Part shown: positions 45,613 through 56,340 of the stretch, piece after piece | Layout of the letters: each line of letters begins with the position of its first letter | How positions within the stretch are numbered: the stretch's first letter is position 1 | Assembly: GCA_029237695.1 (NCBI GenBank) | Contig: CM055265.1 | Location: 42,091,331 to 42,155,330 of the forward strand | Direction of reading: 5' to 3' | From: Conchocele bisecta | Lineage: Eukaryota > Mollusca > Bivalvia > Lucinida > Thyasiridae | DNA length: 64,000 nucleotides | Notes under the pieces: generated by a model | Seen by the model: only the letters and a program-made list of their open reading frames with translations | Databases searched by the model: none | What the model was told of the DNA's origin: nothing | Position numbers and translations under genes: made by a program

Positions 45613-45741
45613 TTGCGTCCTCAGTGACCTCGACCTCGGGCGGTTGAACGCGAGCCATATGCAAAACAAAGCACCATTCTTAGACGCACAGTGTGGCCAA
45701 ATATTATCAAAATCGGAGAAGCTGAACACGAGTTATTGAAA
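45605..45741. mobile_element. Left half of the 24388-type element
   Basis: GTGTGGCCAAATATTATCAA and GTTATTGAAA match 24530-24590; the right half resumes at about 48580 after the array. Confidence 0.65.
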
Positions 45742-48578
45742 CAAGAGTTGTCAGAAGACAACGAAGCTCGCCTGTTGGCAGCCTTCATTCAAACTTGTCA
45801 CAGTTGTATAAAAAACATGAATATTATATAATTTGACCTTGGGATAAGGGGTGTGCGGTGGACCTTGACAATGAGGTCAGTGGTGGATGGTGGATCGTGG
45901 ATTTGATATAGCATGATATAGCATATTAAGATGAATGCATGTATGAAATATCAATGCGCTCCCTGAAATGAGAAGGAAAACAAAATTTAACCTAGCGTTA
46001 AGTTTATGAACATTCACATGAGGAATGCATGTATAAATGTGCTAAGTTTGTGACCTTGGCCTTGGCAAAAGGGGTAGGGGAGGTGGGTTATGGATTTGCT
46101 GTAGCACAATAGAGTATTATCAGATGAATGCATGTATGAAATATGAAGGTGTTCCCTGTAAAGAAACAGAAGTTATAAAAAGACATTTATTCCAACGTTA
46201 AGTTTATGATGTTGATCTTGGGGAAAGGGGTGGGGTGGGTCATGGATTTGCTGTAGCACAATAGAGGATCATCGGATGAATGCATGTATGAAATATCAAA
46301 GCGTTCAAAGTGTAAAGAAACAGACATTACACAACATTTACCCCAATGTAAAGTTTATGAACATGCTAAGCTTGTGACCTTGACCTTGGGGAAAGGGTTG
46401 GGTGGTGGGTTGTGGATTTGCTACAGCATGATAGAGGGTCATCTGAGGAATGTATGTATGAAATATCAAGGCGTTCCATCAAAGGAAACAGTTGTTATCA
46501 GACATTTACCCCAACGTTAAGTTTATGAATGTGTCAAGTTTGTGACCTTGACCTTGGGGTAAGGGGTGGGCGGTGGGTCATGGAATTGCTATAGCACGAT
46601 AGAGTATCATCAGATGAATGCGTGTATGAAATATCAAGGCGTTCCATGAAAGGAAACAGATGTTATAAGACATTTACCCCAACGTTAAGTTTATGAATGT
46701 GCTAAGTTTGTGACCGTGACCTTGGGGAAAGGGGTGGGGGTTGGTCATGGATTTGCTATAGCATGATAGAGTAGCATCAGATGAATGCATGTATGAAATA
46801 TCAAGGTGTTCAAAGTGTAAAGAAACAGAAGTTACACAACATTTACCCCAACGTTAAGTTTATGAACATGCTATGTTTGTGACCTTGACTTTTGGGTAAG
46901 GGTTGGGTGGTGGGTTGTGGATTTGCTACAGCATGATAGAGGGTCATCTGAGGAATGTATGAAATAGCAACGCGTTCCATGAAAGGAAACAGACATTTAC
47001 CCCAACGTTAAGTTTATCAATGTACTAAGTTTGTGACCTTGACCTTGGGATAAGGGATGAGCGGTGGGTCATGGATTTGCTATAGCATGATAGAGTATCA
47101 TCAGATGAATGCATATTTGAAATATCAAGGCGTTCCATGAAAGGAAACAGATGTTATAATACATTTACCCCAACATTAAGTTTATGAATGTGCTAAGATT
47201 GTGACCTTGACCTTGGGGAAAGGGGTGGGCGGTGAGTCATGAATTTGCTATAGCACGATAGAGTATCAGCAGATGAATGCATGTATGAAATATGAAGGCG
47301 TTCCCTGTAAATAAACAGAAGTTACACAACATTTACCCCAACGTTAAGTTTATGAACATGCTAAGAGGTGACCTTGACCTTGGGGTAACGATTGGGTGGG
47401 TGGTGGGTCATGGATTTGCTATAGCACGATAGAGTATCATCAGATGAATGCATGTATGAAATATCAAGGCGTTCCATGAAAGGAAACAGATGTTATAAGA
47501 CATTTACCCAACGTTAAGATTATAAATGTGCTAAGTTTGTGACCTTGACCTTGCGGTAAGGGCTGGGTGGTGGGTCATGGATTTGCTACAGCATGATACA
47601 GGGTCATCTGAGAAATGCATGTATGAAATAACAAGGTGTTCCATGAAAGGAAACAGAAGTTATAAGACATTTACCCCAACGTTAAGTTTATGAATGTGCC
47701 AAGTTTGTGACCTTGACCTTGAGGTAAGGGCTGGGTGGTGGGTGATGGATTTGCTACAGCATGATAGAGGGTCATCTGAGGAATGCACGTATGAAATAAC
47801 AAGGTGTTCCATGTAAAGGAAACAGAAGTTTATAAGACATTTACCCAACGTTAAGTTTATGAATGTGCCAAGTGTGTGACCTTGACCTTGGGGTAAGGGC
47901 TGGGTGGTGGGTCATGGATTTACTACAGCATGATAGAGGGTCATCTGAGGAATGATGTATGAAATAACAAGGTGTTCCATGAAAGGAAACAGAAGTTATA
48001 AGACATTTACCCAACGTTAAGTTTATGAGTGTGCCAAGTTTGTGACCTTGACCTTGTGTAAGGGCTGGTGGTGGTCATGGATTTACTACAGCATGATAGA
48101 GGGTCATCTGAGGAATGCATGTATGAAATAACAAGGTGTTCCGTGAAAGGAAACAGAAAGTTATAAGACATTTACCCAACGTTAAGTTTATGAATGTGCC
48201 AAGTTTGTGACCTTGACCTTGGGGTAAGGGCTGGGTGGTGGGTCATGGATTTGCTACAGCATGATAGAGGGTCATCTGAGGAATGCATGTATGAAATAAC
48301 AAGGTGTTCCATGAAAGGAAACAGAAGTTATAAGACATTTACCCCAACGTTAAGTTTATGAATGTGCCAAGTTTGTGACCTTGACCTTGGGGTAAGGGCT
48401 GGGTCGTGGGTCATGGATTTGCTATAGCATGATAGAGGGTCATCTGAGGAATGCATGTATGAAATAACAAGGTGTTCCATGAAAGGAAACAGAAGTTATA
48501 AGACATTTACCCAACGTTAAGTTTATGAATGTGACAAGTTTGTGACCTTGACCTTGGGGTAAGGGCTGGGTAAAAATG
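45742..48578. mobile_element. Mobile 168-bp tandem array, about 16 units
   Basis: Begins CAAGAGTTGTCAGAAGACAA then CGAAGCTCGCCTG, identical in form to the element at 57278. Units repeat GTGACCTTGACCTTGGGG, CATGATAGAGGGTCATCTGA, CAAGGTGTTCCATGAAAGGA and CCCAACGTTAAGTTTATGAA about every 168 bp. The 3' end is lost. Confidence 0.85.
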
Positions 48579-48861
48579 AAAGCTACTAACATACGCACGT
48601 ACATACATGGACTAATGCTATGTCCGCTGTTGCCTATCGTCGAGGGGATATCGAGGATTCCATTCTCATAGGATTCCGTATCCCAATCTTGGATCTCTCC
48701 TGGAGTATGCTGTCTGATCAGGATCTACACTGGCCAACACATCGGTAAGCCCCATGCAGTGTCATGGCTCAACAATTCCACATGGTTTTCATTTAGTGTC
48801 AAACACCAATAACCATGTGTTTATCAGGAAAGTTATTGCCTTGTGGGCATTATTTTTTATG

Positions 48862-49215
48862 CCACCGGGTTTCGAAGAAACGGGTGGCATATAGTGTTTG
48901 GACCGTCCATCTGTCCGTCTGTCCATCCATCTGTCTGTCCGGGCACACATTAGGGTACTTATGTGGCTAGCCCCACAGGGTTATGGACTTAGTAAAGGAT
49001 AGGGTTGGTTACAATTAGCCACCTAAAAAATCCTTTTATGTGGCTAAAAATCGTTTTATGTGGCTAATATTTAACATGCGATAAGCCACATAAGTATAGA
49101 ACTGTAAGAACGTCCGTCCATCCGTATGTCCGTCCGTCACACTTTTCGGTTAACCACTTTGTCAGTTTCTCAAATATGCTGCAGGTGGTATCCGCGTTCG
49201 ACAGACGCATTTCTT
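48862..49215. mobile_element. TATGTGGCTA element in a (CCGT)n host
   Basis: GTCCATCTGTCCGTCTG... precedes and GAACGTCCGTCCATCC follows a single unit with GGGTACTTATGTGGCTAGCC. Confidence 0.75.
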
Positions 49216-49279
49216 GTTTCTCATACATTCACATAATCTTCTCAGCTGTGTGTTGTACCTCTCTAAACCGGACACCCTG

Positions 49280-49525
49280 GGGCCCATTTCACTAAACTTT
49301 GTACGACTAAAATGTTCGTAAGCGCAAATTTATGATCGTCTGGAAATTTCAATTGATGGATTTACATTTATTGAGCATGGGCTGCATATGCAGCCTATGC
49401 TCAATAAATGTAAATCCAACAATTGTTTTAAAACAAGAAATAAATGTTAATGTGATATTTACAGACTATCATACTTTTGCACTTACAAACATTTTAGTAG
49501 TACAAAGTTTAGTGAAGCGGCCCCC
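49280..49525. mobile_element. Family F MITE beside the RBCK1 RING2 exon
   Basis: GGGCCCATTTCACTAAACTT to AGTTTAGTGAAGCGGCCCCC; a pogo/Tigger half lies just left (49257-49279). Confidence 0.85.
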
Positions 49526-49554
49526 CGGTGTTGGAGAGGATTCAGTATACTTAC

Positions 49555-49653
49555 CAGTTCGCCCCATCTCGGACCCTTGGTGACCCAGCAGATTTCCGTC
49601 TTACAAATCGAGCACTGTATCCAGTCACAGCCCTCCTTCTTCATCACGATCAC
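49555..49653 (-). CDS. RBCK1: RBCK1 exon: RING2 with catalytic cysteine
   Basis: Minus-strand acceptor TGTTGTTGCCAG, donor CTG|GTAAGT, 99 bp, phase 0. It reads [20 protein letters not shown] then [19 protein letters not shown] is the RING2 core; the Cys in TEICW aligns with HOIL-1 Cys460. The rest (GGCRCRV...CHPxCxNCH in vertebrates) should lie in one more exon. A family-F MITE lies 29 bp past the donor, and a palindromic MITE about 95 bp upstream of the acceptor. Confidence 0.94.
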
Positions 49654-49746
49654 CTGGCAACAACAGAAATGTGGATCGATGACACAAACCTGCCGCTATG
49701 GCAACGTCATGGTAACAACAGCAAATATATAGCTCCCAGTCAACCA

Positions 49747-49937
49747 CAGAGCTCCAGTTAAGGTGCGTAATTTGAGCAACTTGAGGTGAAATTTTGTCAT
49801 TTCTTCATCAAAAATGGCAAGTTGGGAGTCCTTTAGGATCGTCTCATTGAGACGATTCTAAAGCACTCCCAACTTGCCATTTTTGATGGAGAAATAAGAA
49901 ATTTACCAAATTACGCACCTTAACTGGAGCTCTGAAC
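49747..49937. mobile_element. Palindromic MITE with AGGATCGTCTC centre
   Basis: TIR CAGAGCTCCAGTTAAGGTGC, then GGCAAGTTGGGAGT-CCTTTAGGATCGTCTCA facing its complement. Confidence 0.88.
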
Positions 49938-50009
49938 CAACATAGAGTAACCACAGCACAATAGGGCCACTGTGCTAACACCCTCATTAACAATGACAGA
50001 TTCATATAC

Positions 50010-50260
50010 GAGACAAGCCATGTGATTTTGTACCCGAGAAGATGTGCAATTTTTCATGAAAAACATTTACAGAAACTGTGATATTTTTTATAACACATGT
50101 CAAAGACTGACGAGAATTTCATAGCAATTACGGAATTCTATTTTGCAATTGCTCCGAAGATTTCGTCAACTTTTGACATTGGTTACGAAACATTTCAGCA
50201 ATTTTGTAAATATCTTTCATGAAATATTGCACATTTTCTTAAGTACAAAATCTAAGCGAC
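50010..50260. repeat. Family P inverted repeat
   Basis: CCATGTGATTTTGTACCCGA to CACATTTTCTTAAGTACAAA. Confidence 0.65.
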
Positions 50261-50336
50261 AACTACAGGATCTCACATGACATCAGTTCGTAGAGATTCC
50301 ACTATACATGTAATAAAGGTATATAATGTAATTCAG

Positions 50337-50570
50337 GGGCCCGTTTCACTAAACTTCGTACGACTAAAATGTTCGTAACCGCAAATTTAGGATTGTCTGG
50401 AAATTTCAATTGATGGATTTACATTTATTGAGCATAGGCTGCATATGCAGCCTATGCTCAATAAATGTAAATCAAATAATCGTTTACAAGAAAACGTTGT
50501 TAATGTGATATTTACAGACTTTTGCACTTACAAACATTTTAGTCGTACAAAGTTTAGTGAAACGGCCCCC
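50337..50570. mobile_element. Family F palindromic MITE
   Basis: GGGCCCGTTTCACTAAACTT to TTAGTGAAACGGCCCCC. Confidence 0.87.
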
Positions 50571-50769
50571 AGTAGTTTTGCAATCCGAATTATGTTCAAT
50601 GAGATCGAAATCGATCAATCAAAATCAGACAATCTGGGTTTGAAACTACAAAACTGGTTGAACATTTACATGTATAAAATAATTTGTTTTATAGGGGTAA
50701 TACTTAACTAAAATGTTGCTCCCATAAATGATGAGTTAAGAACTGAACGATGTTGTTTTCTGCTCATCA

Positions 50770-51095
50770 GTTTGTTTGTTTATTGGCGTTTAATGGCCTA
50801 TCAACAGCTACGGTCATTTTAGGCCGGGCAAACAGGATCAAAACAGGTTTGATCCCGTTTTAACCTGTTGCATTGGGGGAAAATCCCAAACTCAGAACAG
50901 AAAATTTATTCGAGAAAAAATATATTCAGCCCTGAAATTAGAATAACCTGACCTGGTGCCAGGTCAATACCACACCAAGTCATTTGGCCCCTTCCCCTAA
51001 AAGTAATAGGATTAGAAATAATCGTATTACTCGTACAAGGGAATCCCGATCATTAAATTACCCATCACATGCTCCCACCTGCCACCCACTTACGT
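50770..51095 (+). mobile_element. SINE-G
   Basis: TTATTGGCGTTTAATGGCCT to CCCATCACATGCTCCCACCT. Confidence 0.8.
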
Positions 51096-51159
51096 TCATT
51101 GGATTATGCACACCTATGGTCACATGACAAATTATATTGTTTATGTTTGCATGCTCCAG

Positions 51160-51530
51160 ATAAGGAATTAGAAATTGAGTATTGTCACTCCATCATTTCT
51201 GAAGCAATTGGGTATTTCAAAATTTTAATTGGGTAAAATAAAATCACACTGCTGTTTACATATCAGCAGACAGTAATTATTGAATAGTTTGCTTCTAAAT
51301 GAAAACATGTCTTGGCATTTCATTAGAATTCTAATGAAATACCAAGATTTGTTTTCATGGAAAAATAAGAAAAACATGCTATATTTGTGGTCTGTTTATT
51401 ATTTTCTGCAGCATGATAAAGGTAACAAAATTTTGTATTGCTTTTTGATACTCACTACTTCTGATTTCAATGGGGTTTTTGGCAATCTTAATTGGGTATT
51501 TAAGCAAATACGCAGCTTATCTGGAGCCCT
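51160..51530. mobile_element. MITE family C
   Basis: CTCCAGATAAGGAATTAGAA to GCAGCTTATCTGGAG; the central hairpin has lost its GTCTCC tip. Confidence 0.85.
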
Positions 51531-51832
51531 GTGTTTGTATCGGCCGCTACTTTAACACCATTAGCTGGAGCAATAACAATGAAATGTACATCGATAATAT
51601 AACAACTCAACACCATGTATTTTGCTTTCTTATAAAACAATGAATGACATGTTTTTGTTATAGCCCTTGTACAAAGTATGGTTTAACTGGAACAACAGAG
51701 TGAGCAGAGGCTCACTGATACCCCCGGCTGTGAACCGGCAAACAAAAACTCTATAATGAAAATTTAGAAATGTTCCAGACAATCAAATGGACAAATGGAC
51801 GGACGGATGACCGGACAGAAAGGCGAAAACTA

Positions 51833-51901
51833 CAGTGAAACCTCTCTAAACCGGACACCCTGGGAGGTCCCCAGGGTGTCCGGTTTAGTGATGTTCCAAT
51901 G
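51833..51901. mobile_element. Pogo/Tigger-like MITE
   Basis: CAGTGAAACCTCTCTAAACC hairpin; half copy at 52013-52038. Confidence 0.88.
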
Positions 51902-52082
51902 TAAATCAGACATATAACCATTCTGTGACATACTTATATATTTTGCAATCATGAACATGCATTATGATCTGAGATGCGTTACCAAGAAACCTCTCAAAAT
52001 ATTATCTCTGTGTCCGGTTTAGAGAGGTTCCACTGTATGGTGTACCTGTTGGTATACTTCATAAGCCATGGGTATATATTAT

Positions 52083-52243
52083 AGGAATGAATGGCCTTTT
52101 TGTGGAATTTATCGGGGTATAAACTTGGAAAAGTCGCGGGAATACTGGATGAAGGCCGGAAGGCCTCGTCCAGTATTCCTACGACTTTTCCAAGTTTATA
52201 TCCCCGATAAATTCAACAAAAATACCATTCATTCCTTATAATT
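52083..52243. mobile_element. Long near-perfect foldback MITE
   Basis: GGAATGAATGGCCTTTTTGT ... GGAATACTGGATGAAGGCC faces its complement through GGAATGAATGGTATTTTT. Confidence 0.9.
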
Positions 52244-52498
52244 CCAGCATTTGAAATAAATTCATCAAGAAAATGTGTCTATTTTCCGTTTTCTTAAGAA
52301 TTATTTTAACTGCGCCTGACGGTTACGGAAAGTAGTTCGGCATGGGAGTTTACTGGGATATAAATTTTGGACAGACTTGCTATGGACCAATCGAATGTTA
52401 GGGAATTGTGTAAATATTTTTGTGCTGGAATTATCTGTTGGTATACTTCATAAGCCATGGGTACATATATCGTGAAACATTCAGCAAGTAGCACATAC

Positions 52499-52822
52499 CC
52501 GACACTGTGGACAATTCATGGCGTCCCCATCATCCAACATCTTCTGGATCATTGACTGTGTCTGTCCGGCCGCCCGGTCATTCTGTGACCGGATCCTCAC
52601 GTCCTCCTGATACTGCATGCAGTTCATGCCCTGGTGTATCGCCTTGCACGTCAGGCAGTTCTCCTTTCGGCAGACTGGACAGACGAAGAAGTTGACGTGG
52701 TCCTCGTAGATGCACCAGCCAGCACAGTCGGCCGTCTTACAGTGGAAGCTATTGGCTGCTTGGCTTTCAGCAGTCTTTAGGCTTCGGGCAAGGTAACGGT
52801 CGTACATTTGCGCAGTGACAAG
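52499..52822 (-). CDS. RBCK1: RBCK1 exon: IBR domain and first RING2 cysteines
   Basis: Minus-strand acceptor TTGTATTATTACAG, donor CGG|GTATGT, 324 bp = 108 codons, phase 0. It begins LVTAQMYDRYLARSLKTAES and contains NSFHCKTADCAGWC, FFVCPVCRKENCLTCKAIHQ, MNCMQYQEDV and closes DAMNCPQCR. Zn-ligand spacing is a complete IBR. YQED and the QNDRAA-QT helix resemble HOIL-1 rather than parkin or ARIH. Confidence 0.96.
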
Positions 52823-53056
52823 CTGTAATAATACAAGATAAGCATAAATGAGACAGGCCATGTGATTTTGTACATCTGCGTAATTTCATTGCATACGTTT
52901 GCAAAATTTACAATACAATGTATATGTATTTTGTGTAAGGTAAGGAAACAGAAATTATAAGACATTTACCCGAACGTTAAGGTTTCGGGATGGACGGACA
53001 GACGGACGACGGAAACACTATATGCCCCCCTCACCATTTGGTGGCAGGGGCATAAT

Positions 53057-53249
53057 CAGGGATTCCGCTGGGAAAAAAAAGAAAAGAGGAATAACCAATA
53101 GGATAAAAATAAACAATTGGCGATAAAAAATTACAATTTTCTAAAAAAAAAAAGGATTTTTTATTTTTTTCGAAAATTGTAATTTTTTATCGCCAATTGT
53201 TTATTTTTATCGCCAATTGCGAAAGTGGCGATCGCCAGCGGAATCCCTG
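53057..53249. mobile_element. CAGGGATTCCGC TIR element with 6-bp duplication
   Basis: TIR CAGGGATTCCGCTGG / CCAGCGGAATCCCTG, CATAAT on both sides (53051-53056, 53250-53255). Confidence 0.9.
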
Positions 53250-53603
53250 CATAATGAATGTGGCTTATGGTTTCGGAGACAAAGGCATTTAAAAACTTTA
53301 ACACCGGTTTCCGACAGATGAAACATATACAAGAACATACGGACATCATTTATCCCATGTAACTCTACAAACCATAAAACCAACATTTGCAAACAGTGTA
53401 GATCCAGGTGAGCTCTCATCAGGGTCTACAGTACTTTTTCAGATGTTGAAAACTATATTTCTCACATGATTAATGAACTAGTCAAAATTTAGCATGAACT
53501 AGTCAATAAAAGAATAGAATAGTTTATTGCATCGAGGCAACTGCCTCATGAGCATACATACAGGACTATGGTATAATATACGTACAATGCAAGATAGAAG
53601 TCA

Positions 53604-53740
53604 TTTAGCCCTTTCAACACTTCAAACCTCTATAGCAGTATTTGCAAACAGTGTAGATCCAGATGAGCCGACTCGTAATGAGCCGGCTCGTAACAAGCCG
53701 TCTCATCAGGATCTGCACTTTTTGGTAGTAATCTTCATAT
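53604..53740. mobile_element. Family J fragment
   Basis: TTAGCCCTTTCAACAC start; GATGAGCCGACTCGTAATGA hairpin; the far end is missing. Confidence 0.7.
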
Positions 53741-53824
53741 TGTTTTTTTTTCAATGGACTGCATGTATATGTAATTTTAAAATGGTTTCATGACAACAGG
53801 CTTGGTTCGAAAATTAACATTATC

Positions 53825-54010
53825 CCTTAGACCGCTACACACAACAATTGTCATCTGCTATTGCTTTTATATCTTGCCTTATTTCTCAATAAAAACATGG
53901 TTTGACAGCACTTCAGAATCATTTCCAAAGCCAAAGGAAATGATTCTGATGTGCTGTCAAAGCATGTTGTAAATTATTCTAAAGTGCTGTCAAAGCATGT
54001 TTTTGATGAT
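53825..54010. mobile_element. MITE family K, rearranged
   Basis: AACATGGTTTGACAGCACTT centre; the GATTCTGATGTGCTGTCAAA arm is duplicated. Confidence 0.75.
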
Positions 54011-54159
54011 AACAAGATTTGTCAGTAAGCGAGGCTTACGGAATACCCACCACGTGTGGGCCCACGTGCCCTAAATATGTAAGGAAATAGAAGTTATAAC
54101 ATATTATGTGATGTTAAGTTTTGTAAAGAGACTAAGTATTTGACCTTGACCTTGGGATT

Positions 54160-54250
54160 AGCGGCGGTTGGGCGGTTCGGCGGTTGGGCGGTTGGGCGGT
54201 TGGGCGGTGGGTTGTCGTTTGGGGCGGTTGGGCGGTTGGGCGGTCCGTGT
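54160..54250. repeat. (GGTTGGGC)n minisatellite
   Basis: GGCGGTTGGGCGGTTGG units, G-rich on the + strand, G-quadruplex-capable; it is in an RBCK1 intron. Confidence 0.9.
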
Positions 54251-54282
54251 GGATTTGGCGCAGCATGGTAGGAGAGCCTTAA

Positions 54283-54354
54283 TAAATGCTCAATAAATGT
54301 AATTTATAGACGATCCTAAATTTTAGTCGTACAAAGTTTAGTGAAACGGCCCCC
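54283..54354. mobile_element. Family F MITE, right end only
   Basis: AATGCTCAATAAATGTAATT to AGTTTAGTGAAACGGCCCCC, ending 14 bp from the RBCK1 donor. Confidence 0.8.
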
Positions 54355-54368
54355 AAGTGTGTACATAC

Positions 54369-54480
54369 TGCCTTTATTTCGCGGTCCTGTAGCGTTCCAT
54401 TACAGGTATAGCTTTCGTCTTGATACGGGCACAGCAACACGGCATCCTCCGCGTATTCCACAGCGTAACTCAGGCATTTC
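54369..54480 (-). CDS. RBCK1: RBCK1 exon: end of RING1
   Basis: Minus-strand acceptor GTTCCACTGCAG, donor GCA|GTATGT, 112 bp. It reads KCLSYAVEYAEDAVLLCPYQ then DESYTCNGTLQDREIKA, matching the HOIL-1 RING1 end (CPF-DxxYxCxGxLxxREIKA). The exon is wedged between transposons: a SINE begins about 10 nt upstream of the acceptor and a family-F MITE about 14 nt past the donor. Confidence 0.93.
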
Positions 54481-54489
54481 CTGCAGTGG

Positions 54490-54745
54490 AACGTGAAAGG
54501 GTTTAACGTTCCAGCAACAGCTAAGGTCATATAGAGACGGGACTACTGTTTAAAGTCTCATCCGACAGACCAGTGGGATGGAAATACTATGAAAGTATTT
54601 TCGATACCCAATGTGAGGTTTGAACCCACAACCTCAGGATTCGAAGTCAGGTGTTCTAACCCCTAGGCCACAGCCCACCCCCGTAAAACGTGAAAGGGTT
54701 CAACACCCCAGCAACAGCCAAGGTCATATAAGGTCACATAGACGT
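54490..54745 (-). mobile_element. SINE H copy plus a truncated second copy
   Basis: Minus strand has GTGGCCTAGGGGTTAGAACA and GAGGTTGTGGGTTCAAACCT, ending AACGTTAAACCCTTTCACGT. A second 3' end starts at 54683. Confidence 0.8.
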
Positions 54746-54749
54746 GACC

Positions 54750-54905
54750 AGTTTATTAAATTTTCGACCACATGGTCGTTATAAAAATAGTGTGAAATGG
54801 GTTACAGCACGGTTTACTGCTACAATATGGACGTCACATAGGACTGCAAATACAGTTTCACACAATTTTGATAAAGACCATGTGGTCAAAAAATTCAATA
54901 AAAAG
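54750..54905. mobile_element. Foldback element
   Basis: TTTTCGACCACATGGTCGTT faces AAGACCATGTGGTCAAAAAA; GTGTGAAA / TTTCACAC inside. Confidence 0.75.
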
Positions 54906-55061
54906 AGTGACTTTAAAACATTTATAGCCCTTTATATGGTCCGTTACTGTGAAACCGCATGGTATCTCAAATCTTCACTATAACATTTCACTTTCTGGAT
55001 TGCCAATGGCTTATTTCTGATGGGAAAGATCATATGTGCTGTCAACAGCAGACAACATTAA

Positions 55062-55292
55062 CTCTTTGCATGCTGGGAAACTTGTGGGCTATAATTAGTT
55101 CAAAAATAGCAGACAATTCATTGTAATTTCTTTTATTTCTCCCTATAAATATCATGAATGTCTTGGAATTTCATTAGAATTGCGTCCAGAGGAAGCAATT
55201 CTAATGAAATTCCAATACATATTTACAGAAATAAATAAAAAATATACTCATAATTTGTTTGGCGGATATTTTCACCGCTAGCATGCAAAGAG
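55062..55292. mobile_element. TTAA-flanked hairpin MITE
   Basis: TTAA on both sides of CTCTTTGCATGCTGGG ... GCTAGCATGCAAAGAG; centre CATTAGAATTGCGTCC. Confidence 0.85.
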
Positions 55293-55438
55293 TTAAGTCA
55301 GCGCTATAAACTTTCCGACAGAACAAGCCTACAGAAACAGCAGAGGATAACATTTAATTCAGTGTTATAAAGTCACCAACAGAATTAGTGTAAAGAAATA
55401 GCAGACAATAATACATAAATTCAGCATGACAAACTTAC

Positions 55439-55620
55439 CGACAGAATACGTGTAAACATTCCCTGAGCATGACTCCGTCAGCAGCAGTAATGATGTCAAA
55501 GCAGATTGGGCAGGTGAAAGGTTCGGCGGTTGGGATGAGGTCACGAGCGTCTGTGTCCTGCAGTAACTCGTAATTCTTCTTTCGCTGCCGTTGTTCCTCT
55601 GCTACACGGATCTCCTCCGC
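55439..55620 (-). CDS. RBCK1: RBCK1 exon: coiled coil and first part of RING1
   Basis: Minus-strand acceptor CACATGACAG, donor CG|GTAAGT, 182 bp. It reads AEEIRVAEEQRQRKKNYELL (charged, coiled-coil-like), then TAEPFTCPICFDI and GVMLRECLHVFC. CPIC-x(n)-C-x-H-x-x-C are the first RING1 ligands. The last two bases (CG) plus G of the next exon give Arg, so FCR-KCL is rebuilt exactly. A degraded family-P repeat starts about 25 bp upstream of the acceptor. Confidence 0.94.
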
Positions 55621-55743
55621 CTGTCATGTGGGCATATAGAAACACGCCATGTGATTTTGTACCGATCTCATGAAAAACATTTACATACTAGTAATTTACG
55701 AAATTTCCAACATCATTTATAGAAAATATCAGTTTCTATAAAT

Positions 55744-56080
55744 ATCAAGGTGTATGATCACGTGGTACTAACAACAACAAGTACCGATTCAAAGTACGTA
55801 TTCTTTTATAGTGTCCTTATTACGTAACGGATTTTGATGAAATATGGCGCATCAAACGCGTCTTGTTAAGCTGCATTTGGTGGTCTCTGTATTTTCGCAA
55901 AAACGACATAAGTCTGTGCCAAACTCCCTAGACCACCAAATGCAGCTCATGAAGACGCGTTTGCTGTGCCCTATTTCATCAAAATCCGTTGCATATTAAG
56001 GAACATATCAAATAATACTTACTTTGGAGTGGGAGACGTTGTTGTTGTTGTTGTAACCACGTGATCATGCACCTTGAATA
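55744..56080. mobile_element. MITE family I
   Basis: TCAAGGTGTATGATCACGTG to ACCACGTGATCATGCACCTT; internal part deleted around the hairpin tip. Confidence 0.85.
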
Positions 56081-56144
56081 ATTCATAAAATTGTATGGCG
56101 TGTTTCCTATAGAGAATACAACGACTAGTGAATTTTAACACATG

Positions 56145-56340
56145 GCCGTGACTGGGGAAATGTGGCTTATGGGATTTGAGACCAGTGTAGCTTCTGATCA
56201 AAAAGCACACTCATGTAGCTTCATAATGATCTACATTTTGTATATTGCTTGTTAGACATGAATATTTACATTTATTGAGCATAGGCTGCATCTGCAGCCT
56301 ATGCTCAATAAATGTAAACAGTCATGTCTAACAGTTTCAT
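56145..56340. mobile_element. MITE family B half joined to family F central hairpin
   Basis: GGCCGTGACTGGGGAAATGT start; ATTTATTGAGCATAGGCTGC palindrome at 56262-56322. Confidence 0.7.

Larger units (their letters stand above)
49555..55620 (-). other. RBCK1: Gene span (partial): HOIL-1/RBCK1-type RBR E3 ubiquitin ligase
   Basis: Four minus-strand exons join in frame to 238 residues ordered RING1, IBR, start of RING2. HOIL-1 (RBCK1) is a LUBAC subunit in vertebrates and makes ester-linked ubiquitin. The RING2 stretch around [15 protein letters not shown] is almost the vertebrate HOIL-1 sequence and includes the active-site Cys. The N-terminal UBL and NZF exons must lie beyond 64000. The final exon (GDTSGGCRC-type tail) was not found downstream. 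The gene converges with the carboxypeptidase gene. Confidence 0.92.

Noticed and set aside
45742..48578. CRISPR-like regular array
   Set aside because: Period of 168 bp with no distinct spacers, in a eukaryotic genome: a satellite.
49747..49937. TTAA target duplication of this MITE
   Set aside because: The inverted repeat extends beyond TTAA to CAGAGCTCC on both sides, so TTAA is internal here.
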